DNA of 54,279 bases. It comes from Marinobacter sp. B9-2. Lineage in GTDB: Bacteria; Pseudomonadota; Gammaproteobacteria; Pseudomonadales; Oleiphilaceae. Location: the NCBI GenBank assembly GCA_003030785.1, contig PYVH01000009.1, positions 1 through 54,279 of the forward strand, read 5' to 3'. The position numbers and the translations under genes are program-made. Below the pieces are notes generated by a model. It had not been told where the DNA came from and ran no database searches. It saw nothing but the letters and a program-made list of their open reading frames with translations. Positions 15,906-25,249 of this stretch are shown here, piece by piece; position 1 is the stretch's first letter, and every line of letters starts with the position of its first letter.

Positions 15906-17402
15906 TTACAGCTCCCAGTCGATGGCTTCTGCGTCTTGTCGGGTTAGCGCCAGTTGCGGCACGTGGAAGCGCAGCCGGTGTCCGTTGCTGTCGGTAATAT
16001 CCACGGCTTCCCGGTCGTCGGTGATTTCCACCTCCGCCTCACGGGACATGGCCAGCCACAGGGCAATGGTTTCCAGGTCGTGAGTGGGCGGCAGGTGAGC
16101 CGCCAGGTCGCCGATGCTCATGGGGCGGTCGGTGACTTTCAGCAGTTCCACGGTTTCCTGGTACAGGGCTTCCCGGTCAAGACCGTCAAATGCCCGCCAG
16201 AACTCTTCGTCGACGTCGTCGAGGTTGACGCCCTGATCGGTCAACTCGAGGCCTTGTGCCTGCTCTTCAGTGGCGGACTTGAATCTGAGCCGCTCAACCA
16301 GCGGCAGGCTGGAAACCGCCACGGCAATTGGCGGCAGAGGCGTGTCGCCTTTGCGGACCTTGTGGCTGGACCAGTCGATGTTAAGTGCGGTGTTCAGTAT
16401 ACCATTGAGCAGTTCGCCGACTCTGTGGTTCTCGGCGGCCAGCCCGGTTTTCAGGAACCCTTTGACGTCTTTTTCGCTGCGGGCCCGGGCGCGGATGACA
16501 GCAGCGGACTCCTGTATCAGCCGGATCACGAGCCAGCGCAATTCATCCTGTTGCTGTCGGGACAGGGCGTGGCGGGTTGCCGGATTCTTCAGGATGGTAC
16601 GCAACCGGTGTTTCATGTTGTCCAGCTCGATGGAACGGCTAAGTTGCTCACTGAAGTTGTGGAATACCTTGCCCTCGGCGGTTTCCAGCAGGGTGTCGTG
16701 GCCGTCCAGCAAGCGGTCAACGATTTCGCCACGGTGATGCTGTTCGCTGACGATGGATTGGCGTAACTGACGGTCTGCGTCCCGATAGGAGTCCTCCACC
16801 CGGCGAAAGTCCGCTCGCAGACTGGTGGCAAGATTGTAGACTTCGCGGATGCCTTCTGCGGCTTCGGCCCCCTCCAGCACCTTGAATCGACCGGCTTCCA
16901 CGTCGGCCAGTTCGTGCTCCAGGTCTCTTATTTTGCGGCGTATATGGTCCGCACGGCTTTGGGCATTCGGGTTCAGACGGGTTTCCAGGTTTTCAATTTC
17001 CCGCTGTACCGTGGCGAGGCGAGAGGCGGTGGACGTCATGATCTTTTCATCGAGGCCCTCAACAAAGGCCAGGGCTTTTTGCAGGGCATCGGTGGCCATC
17101 AGCCGGCCGTCCCGTTCCACTATCAGCCCTTTGCGAATCCAGGAACGTAGTTCTTTCCTGGCATCGGCTGCCGGGTCGTCGGGGGACAGCTTCAGGTCGT
17201 CGCTGTTGGCGTGTTCACGCAGGATATCCGTCAGCATTTGCTGGGCATCCTCGAACAGGATTTCTTCCCGGTTTGTTTCCATCAGTGCCTGCAGGCAACT
17301 AAGTACCAGGGGCCCGCGGGTGGCAGACAGAAGCTTCCAGGCCGGATGCTGGTGACGGGCCACCAGGTAGGAGCGGGTTCTCAGGTGGGTTTGTTCGTCC
17401 AT
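15906..17402 (-). CDS. jetA: Wadjet type I subunit JetA (DUF3375, MukF-like kleisin)
   Basis: This is the kleisin-like subunit of the Wadjet complex, 498 residues from the chosen start. The N-terminal DUF3375 pattern is clear (LVARHQHPAWKLLSATRGPL, then FEDAQQMLTDILREH), followed by helical segments with coiled-coil character (about 150-270) and a C-terminal winged helix (PMSIGDLAAHLPPTHDLETI). I preferred the ATG at 17402 (MDEQTHLRTRSY). An upstream in-frame start at 17525 adds 41 residues without family likeness and overlaps the promoter candidate. First gene of the jetABCD operon. Confidence 0.9.
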   Translation of the reverse strand: MDEQTHLRTRSYLVARHQHPAWKLLSATRGPLVLSCLQALMETNREEILFEDAQQMLTDILREHANSDDLKLSPDDPAADARKELRSWIRKGLIVERDGRLMATDALQKALAFVEGLDEKIMTSTASRLATVQREIENLETRLNPNAQSRADHIRRKIRDLEHELADVEAGRFKVLEGAEAAEGIREVYNLATSLRADFRRVEDSYRDADRQLRQSIVSEQHHRGEIVDRLLDGHDTLLETAEGKVFHNFSEQLSRSIELDNMKHRLRTILKNPATRHALSRQQQDELRWLVIRLIQESAAVIRARARSEKDVKGFLKTGLAAENHRVGELLNGILNTALNIDWSSHKVRKGDTPLPPIAVAVSSLPLVERLRFKSATEEQAQGLELTDQGVNLDDVDEEFWRAFDGLDREALYQETVELLKVTDRPMSIGDLAAHLPPTHDLETIALWLAMSREAEVEITDDREAVDITDSNGHRLRFHVPQLALTRQDAEAIDWEL

Positions 17403-17483
17403 CGGCAGTGTGCTTTTATCTGGTATCTGGATAACGGGTGGCAGCAAACAGGGCCTGATAATGGCATTTATATGGCGTTCATA

Positions 17484-17513
17484 ATAGTACCGGTGTGATA
17501 GCGACCGTAACAA
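17484..17513 (-). promoter_or_regulatory. Candidate promoter of the jetABCD operon
   Basis: On the minus strand TTGTTA (17508-17513) and TACTAT (17484-17489) are 18 bases apart, each matching four of six bases of the sigma-70 consensus. The predicted transcript would start about 75 bases before the chosen jetA ATG at 17402. Confidence 0.35.
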
Positions 17514-17636
17514 CTTAATACCCATCAGACCACCACAGGGGCGGTTTCACCAGAGCGCTTTGTTATCCGGTGCCACCTTTATTCTCCAGGCCGACACCAG
17601 GCCGCCCTTGTCATTATCCACCCGGGTCACATACTC

Positions 17637-18192
17637 TGCTAGAGTCTGTGATTGAGGCAGGTGGTGAGCTGAGGTTGGGCACGGAGGGCATTCCCGTCGA
17701 CTGGCTGGTGGTCATGCATCGCCTGCCAGAGACTGCGATGCTGGAAAAACAGATCAAGTCCTCAGCCGTGGAATACCAGCGCGTCACGGCGGCGGCCGAC
17801 TTGCTTGCCCGTTTTTATCTGGATGCCGCAAGCGTCCGGCTCTCGGGGAACCAGTACCTGGAGCGCTTGCGGGAGGGCATCGACGATCACTACCAACAGT
17901 TGATTGATTACTCCCTTCCGGAGGACAGGGTCAAACGGGTCCGTGACCAGCAAATGACACTGATTGAAAAACACTCGGCGGTCTTTGCGGATCGCGCAAA
18001 GGCCGGCATCCTCGTTGAGGCCCATGGTGATTTGCGGCCGGAGCATGTCTGCCTGACCGAGCCACAGAACGGGCCAAGCTGGCGATCTGGCACCTGGACG
18101 ACGATTTCCGCGAGAGGCGCGGGCCATGGCGGCAAAAAGCGCTGGATTACCTGAACATAGCCTCCGATTTCGGCAAAGGTGCTGGCGGCTGA
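17637..18192 (+). pseudogene. Remnant of a COG2187-type phosphotransferase/kinase gene with internal deletion
   Basis: The frame from about 17637 reads GGELRLGTEGIPVDWLVV, MHRLPETAMLEKQI and HGDLRPEHVCL, typical of the aminoglycoside-phosphotransferase-like COG2187 family, including the catalytic HGD. At about 18066 the resemblance breaks. It resumes in a different frame as RAKLAIWHLDDDF and ALDYLNIASDFG, which resemble the C-terminal end of the same family, and runs to the TGA at 18190-18192. The missing piece and frame change indicate an internal deletion of roughly 100 codons. The N-terminal third is also lost. It abuts the jetA promoter, so insertion of the Wadjet operon may have destroyed the gene. 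Confidence 0.65.
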
Positions 18193-18218
18193 AGCGATGG
18201 CGCCCAAGAAACCCGGAT

Positions 18219-19202
18219 TCAGGACTCCAGATCTGTCACATCCCTGCCTTCATGCAATGCAGTGATGGTATCGGCTATGCCGGCAGTAATATCCACCAGC
18301 TCAACCTTGGTCTTCAGTGATTTGGACGGCAGTGACGGAGTGACCGTATTGCCGAGAATCACCCGGGACAATGCCGACGAAGACAGTTTTTCCCCGGTAT
18401 CCTGAGTGAACACAGCGTGCGTGGCGATGGCGATCACGTCCTCCGCGCCCTGGTCTTTGAACGCTTCCGCAGCCCGCTGCATGGTGCCTCCTCCTGCGAT
18501 CAGGTCGTCCAGGATCAGCACGGTGCGGTTGCGGATATCGCCAACCACGGCAGAACCGCTCATTTCGCCCTGGCTGCGATGCTTCTCCATAAATGCGCTG
18601 CCGACGGGGCGCTCCAGCCGATTCGCCAATGACTCGCGGAACAGTTCCGCACGCTTTACGCCCCCTATATCCGGGGACGCTACGGTGATTTCCCTGTCCC
18701 CGAGTTCCGGCAGGAGGTAGTCGATGAACGCTTCCCTGGCGCTCAAATGAACTGTAGGGCAGCGAAAGGCATTCTCGAAAGCGGCGCGGTTGTGAACGTC
18801 CACGGTCACTATGGTGTCGATCGTCATAGCCTCGAAGAGCTGGGCGACATAGCGGGTGGTGACAGGATCGTTGGGCTTGGTTCTCCTGTCCTTGCGGGAG
18901 TAAGAAAGGTAGGGCGCCACGACATTTAGTCGGCCGGCGCCAGCGTCTCGGAGACTGGCCAGTAAAAACAGCAGACGCACGAGCTTGTCGTTGGTGCTGA
19001 GGCCATCGCTGCTGTTGAGGGACTGGACCACGAATACATCCCGGTTGCGAACCGTCTCCAGCGTGCGGATCTTGTGCTCGCCGTCTTCGAAATCCCGTTC
19101 CTCATGTTTGCCCAGGGGCACGCCCAGGTGGACGGCCACTTGCGAGGCAAAGTCGCTGCCGCAATCAAGACTGAAGAGTGCTATTCGGTCGTCCGGTTTC
19201 AT
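18219..19202 (-). CDS. Ribose-phosphate pyrophosphokinase family protein
   Basis: This is a PRPP synthetase homologue of 327 residues, forming phosphoribosyl pyrophosphate from ribose 5-phosphate and ATP. Visible family segments are RIALFSLDCGSDFASQVA at the N-terminus, FEDGEHKIR, VVAPYLSYSRKDRR (ATP/ribose binding), TVDVHNRAAFENAF and the PRPP loop VLILDDLIAGGGTM. The loop equivalent to the DLH..Q.QGFF segment of the housekeeping enzyme is altered (DVHNRAAFENAF), so it belongs to a divergent subgroup and is probably not the main Prs. I chose the ATG at 19202; a TTG at 19259 is an alternative. It is divergent from the formate dehydrogenase genes. Confidence 0.85.
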   Translation of the reverse strand: MKPDDRIALFSLDCGSDFASQVAVHLGVPLGKHEERDFEDGEHKIRTLETVRNRDVFVVQSLNSSDGLSTNDKLVRLLFLLASLRDAGAGRLNVVAPYLSYSRKDRRTKPNDPVTTRYVAQLFEAMTIDTIVTVDVHNRAAFENAFRCPTVHLSAREAFIDYLLPELGDREITVASPDIGGVKRAELFRESLANRLERPVGSAFMEKHRSQGEMSGSAVVGDIRNRTVLILDDLIAGGGTMQRAAEAFKDQGAEDVIAIATHAVFTQDTGEKLSSSALSRVILGNTVTPSLPSKSLKTKVELVDITAGIADTITALHEGRDVTDLES

Positions 19203-19414
19203 GGGGCCAGTCCGTTCGCTTTGGCTGAGTGTATCAATTGCTCTTTTAACTCTAGTCAAAATGCGGATAAAGATATACGAGGCCGAGTTTTCGAACTCTT
19301 CGTCCCGCTTTCCATCGTCTGGCGTAATCCCGGCCTGATGTGCTTCAATGATCGGTAACTAATCAAGTCAGTCGGCAAGGCTGTCTTTGATACCTCGGCG
19401 CCTGGTCAACAACA

Positions 19415-21130
19415 ATGAGCACAGACGATAAGATGGTCAAACGCCGGCGCTCTGCTCTACGTGGCCGTCAACTGGAACCGGCGGTACTGTCGGAGCTGCG
19501 GGATCTGATCGGTGACGAACGTGTTGATTCGTCATTGCGGGACCGCGATCGCCTTATCGAGCACCTGCATGTACTGCAGGACGCAGACGGTTACCTCTCC
19601 ATGCCCCGCCTTCGGGCCCTTGCCGCTTTCATGAACCTGCCCATGGCCGCCGTCTATGAAACGGCGACTTTCTACGCCCATTTCGACGTCATTCATGATG
19701 AACAAGCCCCACCGCCTGAGATAACTCTGCGGGTGTGTGACTCGCTTTCGTGCCAACTGGCGGGCGCAGGCGCACTGCACGAGGCGCTGGCTGATGGGGC
19801 TGACCCGAGCCAGGTGCGCGTGGTCCTCGCGCCCTGCATGGGGCGCTGCGAGACAGCACCCGTGGTGGCCGTGGGACAACATCATGTAGGCAACGCCACT
19901 GTTGAGACGGTCGGCGCGGCAGTCGAACAAAAGCAGATTCAACCCGACGACATCCATTGGCAGAAGCTGGCGGATTACCGCTCGGTAGGTGGTTACCAGT
20001 TGCTGAAGGATTGCCGAGACGGTCAGGTTACTGTCGAGTCCCTCGCGGAAGAACTTCAACAGGCAGGCCTGCGCGGCCTGGGCGGCGCCGGATTTCCAAC
20101 ATTCCGTAAATGGCAGGCCGTGCGGGCCGAACCGGGGCCCCGTTATGCGGTGATTAACGCGGATGAAGGAGAGCCGGGTACCTTCAAAGATCGTTATTAC
20201 CTGGAACGAGAACCCCACGTCTTCCTGGAAGGTGCACTGGTTAGCGCCTGGGCGGTTGAGGCGAAGGCCCTCTACATCTACCTGCGCGATGAGTATCCAG
20301 GCCTCCTCGGTGTGCTGAAAGACGCCGTTGCCGAACTGGAAGCTGCCGGCATCGTAGAACCCGGCTTTGTAATCCTACGCCGGGGCGCGGGCGCGTACAT
20401 TTGCGGCGAGGAATCTGCCCTGATCGAGTCCCTGGAAGGCAAACCCGGCAAGCCACGCCATCGCCCGCCGTTCGTAGCCCAGAAGGGATTGTTTAACCAG
20501 CCCACACTCGTTAACAACGTCGAGACCGTTTACTGGATTCCCCGCATCCACGCCCAGGGCGCCGACTGGTTCGCGAGCCAGGGCCGGCATGGTCGCAAGG
20601 GGCTTCGCAGCTTTTCGGTGTCAGGACGGGTTGCTCGGCCCGGTGTGCACGTCGCACCCGCTGGCATCACCCTCAATGAATTGATCGAGGAATACTGCGG
20701 TGGCATGGCCGAAGGGCATGGGCTCCTGGCCTATCTGCCCGGCGGGGCCTCCGGCGGCATACTGCCGGCCAGCAAAGCCGATATTCCGCTGGATTTCGAC
20801 ACCCTGCAGGAGCACGGCTGCTTTATCGGCTCCGCTGCCGTGATCGTTCTGTCGGATCAGGATGATTTGCAGGCTGCGGCTGCCAACCTGTTGGGATTCT
20901 TTGCGGATGAGTCCTGCGGCCAATGCACGCCCTGCCGTGTGGGCACCGAGAAAATGCTCACCTTGCTGGAGCGGGATACCTGGGATGAACAGACGCTCCA
21001 GCAGCTGGCCGGAGTGATGGCGGATGCGTCCATCTGCGGTCTCGGCCAGGCCGCACCCAATCCGGTGCTGAGCCTGCTGCGGGACTTCCGCAGCGAACTC
21101 GCCAGCAGCAACCTGATCGAGAAAGGTTAG
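19415..21130 (+). CDS. NAD-dependent formate dehydrogenase, fused gamma-beta subunit (NuoE-NuoF like)
   Basis: This diaphorase subunit passes electrons from the catalytic subunit to NAD+. It is a fusion. Residues 1-155 form a NuoE/FdsG thioredoxin-like domain with [2Fe-2S] ligands Cys108, Cys113, Cys141 and Cys145. The rest is a NuoF/FdsB domain with an NADH/FMN-binding region (LRGLGGAGFPTFRKW, NADEGEPGTFKDR, GAGAYICGEESALIESLEG) and a [4Fe-4S] motif CGQCTPC at Cys501-507. In many bacteria FdsG and FdsB are separate. The catalytic subunit follows after 11 bases. The start at 19415 has no strong ribosome-binding site; an ATG at 19433 is possible. Confidence 0.9.
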   Translation: MSTDDKMVKRRRSALRGRQLEPAVLSELRDLIGDERVDSSLRDRDRLIEHLHVLQDADGYLSMPRLRALAAFMNLPMAAVYETATFYAHFDVIHDEQAPPPEITLRVCDSLSCQLAGAGALHEALADGADPSQVRVVLAPCMGRCETAPVVAVGQHHVGNATVETVGAAVEQKQIQPDDIHWQKLADYRSVGGYQLLKDCRDGQVTVESLAEELQQAGLRGLGGAGFPTFRKWQAVRAEPGPRYAVINADEGEPGTFKDRYYLEREPHVFLEGALVSAWAVEAKALYIYLRDEYPGLLGVLKDAVAELEAAGIVEPGFVILRRGAGAYICGEESALIESLEGKPGKPRHRPPFVAQKGLFNQPTLVNNVETVYWIPRIHAQGADWFASQGRHGRKGLRSFSVSGRVARPGVHVAPAGITLNELIEEYCGGMAEGHGLLAYLPGGASGGILPASKADIPLDFDTLQEHGCFIGSAAVIVLSDQDDLQAAAANLLGFFADESCGQCTPCRVGTEKMLTLLERDTWDEQTLQQLAGVMADASICGLGQAAPNPVLSLLRDFRSELASSNLIEKG

Positions 21131-21141
21131 GGGAGGCAGCC

Positions 21142-24012
21142 ATGAGTGATGCGACCACAAGCTTCACCCTGACACTGGACGACGTAGAAGTGCAGGCTTA
21201 CCCCGGCGAAACCCTGTGGCAAGTGGCCAAGCGCGCCGGCGAGACTATCCCGCACTTGTGCTTCAAAGACGCCCCGGGTTACCGAGCGGACGGCAATTGC
21301 CGCGCCTGCATGGTGGAAGTGGAGGGTGAGCGGGTGCTCGCCGCAAGCTGTATTCGCGAGGCAGTGCCCGGCATGGTGGTGCGAAGCGCTGGCTCCGCCC
21401 GTGCCCAGGAAGCCAGAAGAGCGGTGCTGGAATTGTTACTGGCCGATCAACCTGCGCAAGATAGCAGCCCCGATCGTTCAAGCCACTTATGGGAAACGGC
21501 GGATCAACTGGCGATTGATGTCGGGGATGTGCGCCAGCGCCTCCCGGCCCGTTCAGAGCGCAACGAGCCAACGGTTCACCATGTAGAGCCCCGATCGGAT
21601 TCGCTGGCCCACGCCCGGGGCCATGACGCCACGCACTCTGCCATGAACGTGAATCTGGACGCCTGCATCACCTGCGGATTGTGCGAGCGGGCCTGTCGGG
21701 AAGTGCAGGGCAACGACGTGATTGGGCTGGCGCACCGTGGTGCAGAGTCCAAGGTAGTGTTTGATTTCGATGATCCCATGGGCGACAGCACCTGTGTGGC
21801 CTGTGGCGAATGCGTGCAGGCCTGCCCGACGGGTGCGCTCATGCCCGCCACCCTGATCGATGCCCAGGGCCGCGGAGACTCCGCCACGGCCGACCGCACC
21901 GTGGACTCCGTTTGTCCCTATTGCGGCGTGGGCTGCCAACTGACCTATCACGTGAAAGACGAGCCTGCGCCAGCCGAATCCGAAATAGGCGAGCAGCGAG
22001 GACGTATTCTCTTTGTGGAGGGCAAAGACGGCCCCTCAAATCAGGGCCGGCTCTGCGTGAAAGGCCGTTTTGGCTTCGATTATCCCTCGCACCCGGCGCG
22101 GCTTACTAGGCCGCTGATCCGCCGGGAGGGCGTTCCCAAGGGCCTCGACCCGGACTTTGATCCGGCCAATCCGTTGACGCACTTCCGGGAGGCAAGTTGG
22201 GAAGAAGCGCTGGATCTGGCGGCAGGGGGATTGACCCAACTTAAAACACAACACGGACCGGATGCGCTCGCCGGTTTCGGCAGTGCCAAGTGCTCCAACG
22301 AAGAAGCCTGGCTGTTCCAGAAGCTGGTGCGCACCGGTTTCGGCTCCAACCACGTTGACCACTGCACCCGGCTTTGCCACGCCAGCTCCGTGGCCGCATT
22401 GATGGAATGCCTGGGCTCTGGCGCCGTGACCGCCTCCTTCATGCAGGCGCTTGAGGCGGATGTGGTCATCCTCACCGGCTGCAACCCGGCGGTAAACCAT
22501 CCGGTGGCCGCGACCTACTTCAAGCAGGCGGCACGAAAGGGCACCAAGCTGATCATCATCGATCCCCGGGGCCAGGCGCTGGATGCTTATGCGTGGCGCA
22601 GCCTGCGTTTCTCGCCTGGTGGCGACGTGTCACTCTTCAACGCCATGCTCAATGTGATTATCAGCGAAGGACTCTTTGACCAGGCCTATATTGACGCCCA
22701 TACCGAAGGCTTCGAGGCATTGGCAGCGAGCGTTGAAGGCATGACTCCGGAGGTGATGAGCCCGGTCTGCGGCGTTGAGCCCGACACCATTCGTGAAGTG
22801 GCCCGAGCCTACGCCAAGGCTGATAAAGCGATGATCTTCTGGGGCATGGGCATCTCCCAACACGTGCACGGCACCGACAACGCGCGATGCCTGATTTCCC
22901 TGGCCCTCACATGCGGCCACACCGGCCGGCCCGGAACCGGCCTGCACCCGTTGCGGGGGCAGAACAATGTGCAGGGCGCCTCCGATGCCGGCCTGATCCC
23001 AATGGTACTGCCTGATTACCAACCGGTCGGGGATGCCCAGTTGCGCGCCGCCTTCGAAGAGCTCTGGAACACTGAATTGGACCCGAAGCCGGGGCTCACC
23101 GTGGTGGAGATTATGGACGCCATCAAGGCCGGCACCATCAAGGGCATGTACATCCTCGGCGAAAACCCCGCGATGTCCGACCCGGACCTCACCCACGCCC
23201 GGTCCGCGCTCGCTGCCCTGGAACACCTGGTGGTACAGGATCTGTTCGCCACAGAGACCGCCCAGTTTGCCGACGTTATCCTGCCTGCCGCCGCCTGGTC
23301 GGAAAAGTCCGGCACCGTTACCAACACCAACCGCCAGGTGCAAATGGGCCGTGCCGCTTTGGCGCCGCCGGGGGAGGCAAAGCCCGACTGGTGGGTTGTT
23401 CAGGAAATCGCCCGGCGTTTCGGGCTGGCCTGGAACTACGCCGGCCCCGAGCAGGTGTTTGAAGAAATGAAGCAGGGCATGCACTCACTGGATCATATCT
23501 CCTGGTCTCGCCTGGAGCGCGAAGGGTCCGTCACCTATCCATGCCCTGCGGATGACGCCCCGGGCCAGGACGTTGTCTTCTCCGATGCCTTCCCGCGCGC
23601 AGGAGGCCGTGCCAGGTTCTCACCGGCCAGCCCGTTGCCACCGGATGAGCCGGTGGATGAGGCCTATCCCATCGTGCTGACCACCGGGCGATTACTCGAG
23701 CACTGGCACACCGGCGCCATGACCCGTCGCAGCCGGGTGCTGGATGAGCGGGAGCCGGAAGCGGCAGCCTACCTGGCACCAGCGGAGCTGGATCGCATAG
23801 GCGTAGCACCGGGTAATGAGATTCAAATCGCCACCCGGCGCGGCACCATCACCCTGACGGCGCGGGCCGACCAGACCATGCCGGAGGGCATGGTGTTTGT
23901 TCCCTTCGCCTTTGTCGAGGCGGCAGCGAACGTGCTCACCAACCCGGCCCTGGACCCGTTCGGAAAGATCCCGGAGTTCAAGTACGCAGCCTGCAAGTTG
24001 AGCCCGGCGTAG
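21142..24012 (+). CDS. NAD-dependent formate dehydrogenase, molybdenum catalytic alpha subunit
   Basis: This cytoplasmic molybdopterin enzyme oxidises formate to CO2. The 956 residues have a ferredoxin-like [2Fe-2S] N-terminus (Cys40, then CRACMVEVEG), a His-Cys cluster region, two ferredoxin-type [4Fe-4S] motifs (CITCGLCERAC, CVACGECVQACP), the proximal [4Fe-4S] motif CPYCGVGC, and the bis-MGD catalytic domain. The molybdenum ligand is Cys412 next to His413 in VDHCTRLCHASS; it is cysteine, not selenocysteine. The C-terminal molybdopterin dinucleotide-binding domain includes LTTGRLLEHWHTGAMT. No FdsD or FdhD chaperone gene is adjacent, so these must be elsewhere. Confidence 0.92.
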   Translation: MSDATTSFTLTLDDVEVQAYPGETLWQVAKRAGETIPHLCFKDAPGYRADGNCRACMVEVEGERVLAASCIREAVPGMVVRSAGSARAQEARRAVLELLLADQPAQDSSPDRSSHLWETADQLAIDVGDVRQRLPARSERNEPTVHHVEPRSDSLAHARGHDATHSAMNVNLDACITCGLCERACREVQGNDVIGLAHRGAESKVVFDFDDPMGDSTCVACGECVQACPTGALMPATLIDAQGRGDSATADRTVDSVCPYCGVGCQLTYHVKDEPAPAESEIGEQRGRILFVEGKDGPSNQGRLCVKGRFGFDYPSHPARLTRPLIRREGVPKGLDPDFDPANPLTHFREASWEEALDLAAGGLTQLKTQHGPDALAGFGSAKCSNEEAWLFQKLVRTGFGSNHVDHCTRLCHASSVAALMECLGSGAVTASFMQALEADVVILTGCNPAVNHPVAATYFKQAARKGTKLIIIDPRGQALDAYAWRSLRFSPGGDVSLFNAMLNVIISEGLFDQAYIDAHTEGFEALAASVEGMTPEVMSPVCGVEPDTIREVARAYAKADKAMIFWGMGISQHVHGTDNARCLISLALTCGHTGRPGTGLHPLRGQNNVQGASDAGLIPMVLPDYQPVGDAQLRAAFEELWNTELDPKPGLTVVEIMDAIKAGTIKGMYILGENPAMSDPDLTHARSALAALEHLVVQDLFATETAQFADVILPAAAWSEKSGTVTNTNRQVQMGRAALAPPGEAKPDWWVVQEIARRFGLAWNYAGPEQVFEEMKQGMHSLDHISWSRLEREGSVTYPCPADDAPGQDVVFSDAFPRAGGRARFSPASPLPPDEPVDEAYPIVLTTGRLLEHWHTGAMTRRSRVLDEREPEAAAYLAPAELDRIGVAPGNEIQIATRRGTITLTARADQTMPEGMVFVPFAFVEAAANVLTNPALDPFGKIPEFKYAACKLSPA

Positions 24013-24127
24013 CTTCCCAGGCAAACAAACTCGTCCAGAACGACGTTCTTTGTCGTACCGCCTCTGTAAAGTTGTCGCGGGTAGTCTAGAATAACGCCAA
24101 AATTTCCAGATCTTTCAGGTAGATAAA

Positions 24128-25249
24128 ATGCCAAAGTTTTTGCATACGGCAGACTGGCAGATGGGCCGGACCTTTACCCGCTTCGAGACCGAAGACGGTG
24201 CAGCCCTGGTCGAGGCCCGGTTCGAGGCCATTGAAACGCTTGCTCAACTGGCCAACGAACATGAGTGCGATGCGGTCCTGGTGGCCGGCGATGTCTTTGA
24301 TGCGCAAACAGTCTCCGATCGCACCATCCGCCGGGTATTCAATGCCACAAAGGCGTTCGTTGGCCCCTGGGTCATGCTGCCAGGCAACCACGACGCCGCC
24401 CTGGCAGAGAGCGTATGGACGCGAGCCCAGCGCCTGGGTGCGGTACCGGAAAATGTACATCTCGCGCTACAGCCCGGGGTGATTGATCTGGAAGCCCAGG
24501 GCCTCAGCATCCTCTGCGCGCCGCTGACTCAGCGCCATACCTACGGCGATCTGACCGAGCCGTTCAGCGGCTATGAAACACCGGAAGATTTTCTCAGAGT
24601 CGGTCTGGCTCACGGCAGTGTACAGGGCCTGTTGCCGGACGAGATTGATTCTACCAACCCCATCGCGCCAGACCGAGCAAAAGCCAGCAGGCTCGATTAC
24701 CTCGCCCTGGGCGACTGGCACGGCACCAAGCAGATCGATGAACGCACCTGGTACAGCGGAACCCCCGAGCCGGAACGGTTCCGGAACAACGAAGCGGGCA
24801 ATGCCCTGATCGTTGAAGTGTCCGAGCCCGGGGCAACCCCGACAGTAACCTCACTCCCAACGGGGCGGTATCAGTGGCACCAGTGGCGGGAAACCCTGGC
24901 GGTCCACTCCGATCTTGAGCAGTTGCTGGAGCGTTTGAACACCTTGCCCGAATCCGCTGTTGTCGATCTGCGCCTTGAAGGCTCTGTGACCCTGGCCGGC
25001 GAAGAAACCCTGTTGAAGGCCTTGTCGGTTGCCGAAGCGCGATTCCGCAGCCTTCGCTGTGAGCGGAGCGGGCTTCAGCTTACACCCACGGATCAAGACA
25101 TCGCGGCCCTGAAAGCCGACGGCTACGTGGGCGAGGTGGTTGAGAGCCTGCGAGAGCGGCAAGAAGGGGCCCAGGACGATGTCGCCCGGGATGCGCTGGC
25201 GATTCTGGCCGGAATGCTCAGGGAGCGGGAACAGGAGGTGGGGCAATGA
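24128..25249 (+). CDS. SbcD/YhaO-like DNA exonuclease (calcineurin-type phosphoesterase)
   Basis: This Mre11/SbcD-related nuclease of 373 residues is the first gene of a four-gene operon. Motifs are HTADWQMG (residues 6-13), GDVFD, GNHD, GLAHGS and LGDWHG in the expected order. In motif I the usual His of D-x-H is replaced by Gln (DWQ), a mark of a separate clade that may affect metal binding. The C-terminal part (from about 260) is the capping and ATPase-binding region. The stop overlaps the start of the SbcC/YhaN-like gene by 4 bases, so the two products probably form one complex acting on DNA ends. Confidence 0.87.
   Translation: MPKFLHTADWQMGRTFTRFETEDGAALVEARFEAIETLAQLANEHECDAVLVAGDVFDAQTVSDRTIRRVFNATKAFVGPWVMLPGNHDAALAESVWTRAQRLGAVPENVHLALQPGVIDLEAQGLSILCAPLTQRHTYGDLTEPFSGYETPEDFLRVGLAHGSVQGLLPDEIDSTNPIAPDRAKASRLDYLALGDWHGTKQIDERTWYSGTPEPERFRNNEAGNALIVEVSEPGATPTVTSLPTGRYQWHQWRETLAVHSDLEQLLERLNTLPESAVVDLRLEGSVTLAGEETLLKALSVAEARFRSLRCERSGLQLTPTDQDIAALKADGYVGEVVESLRERQEGAQDDVARDALAILAGMLREREQEVGQ

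Noticed and set aside
11836-17402. Housekeeping MukBEF condensin
   Set aside because: The ATPase is too short for MukB, and DUF3375, DUF4194 and TOPRIM partners identify Wadjet type I.
21142-24012. Selenocysteine formate dehydrogenase
   Set aside because: No in-frame TGA occurs; the metal ligand position is a cysteine codon at 22375-22377.
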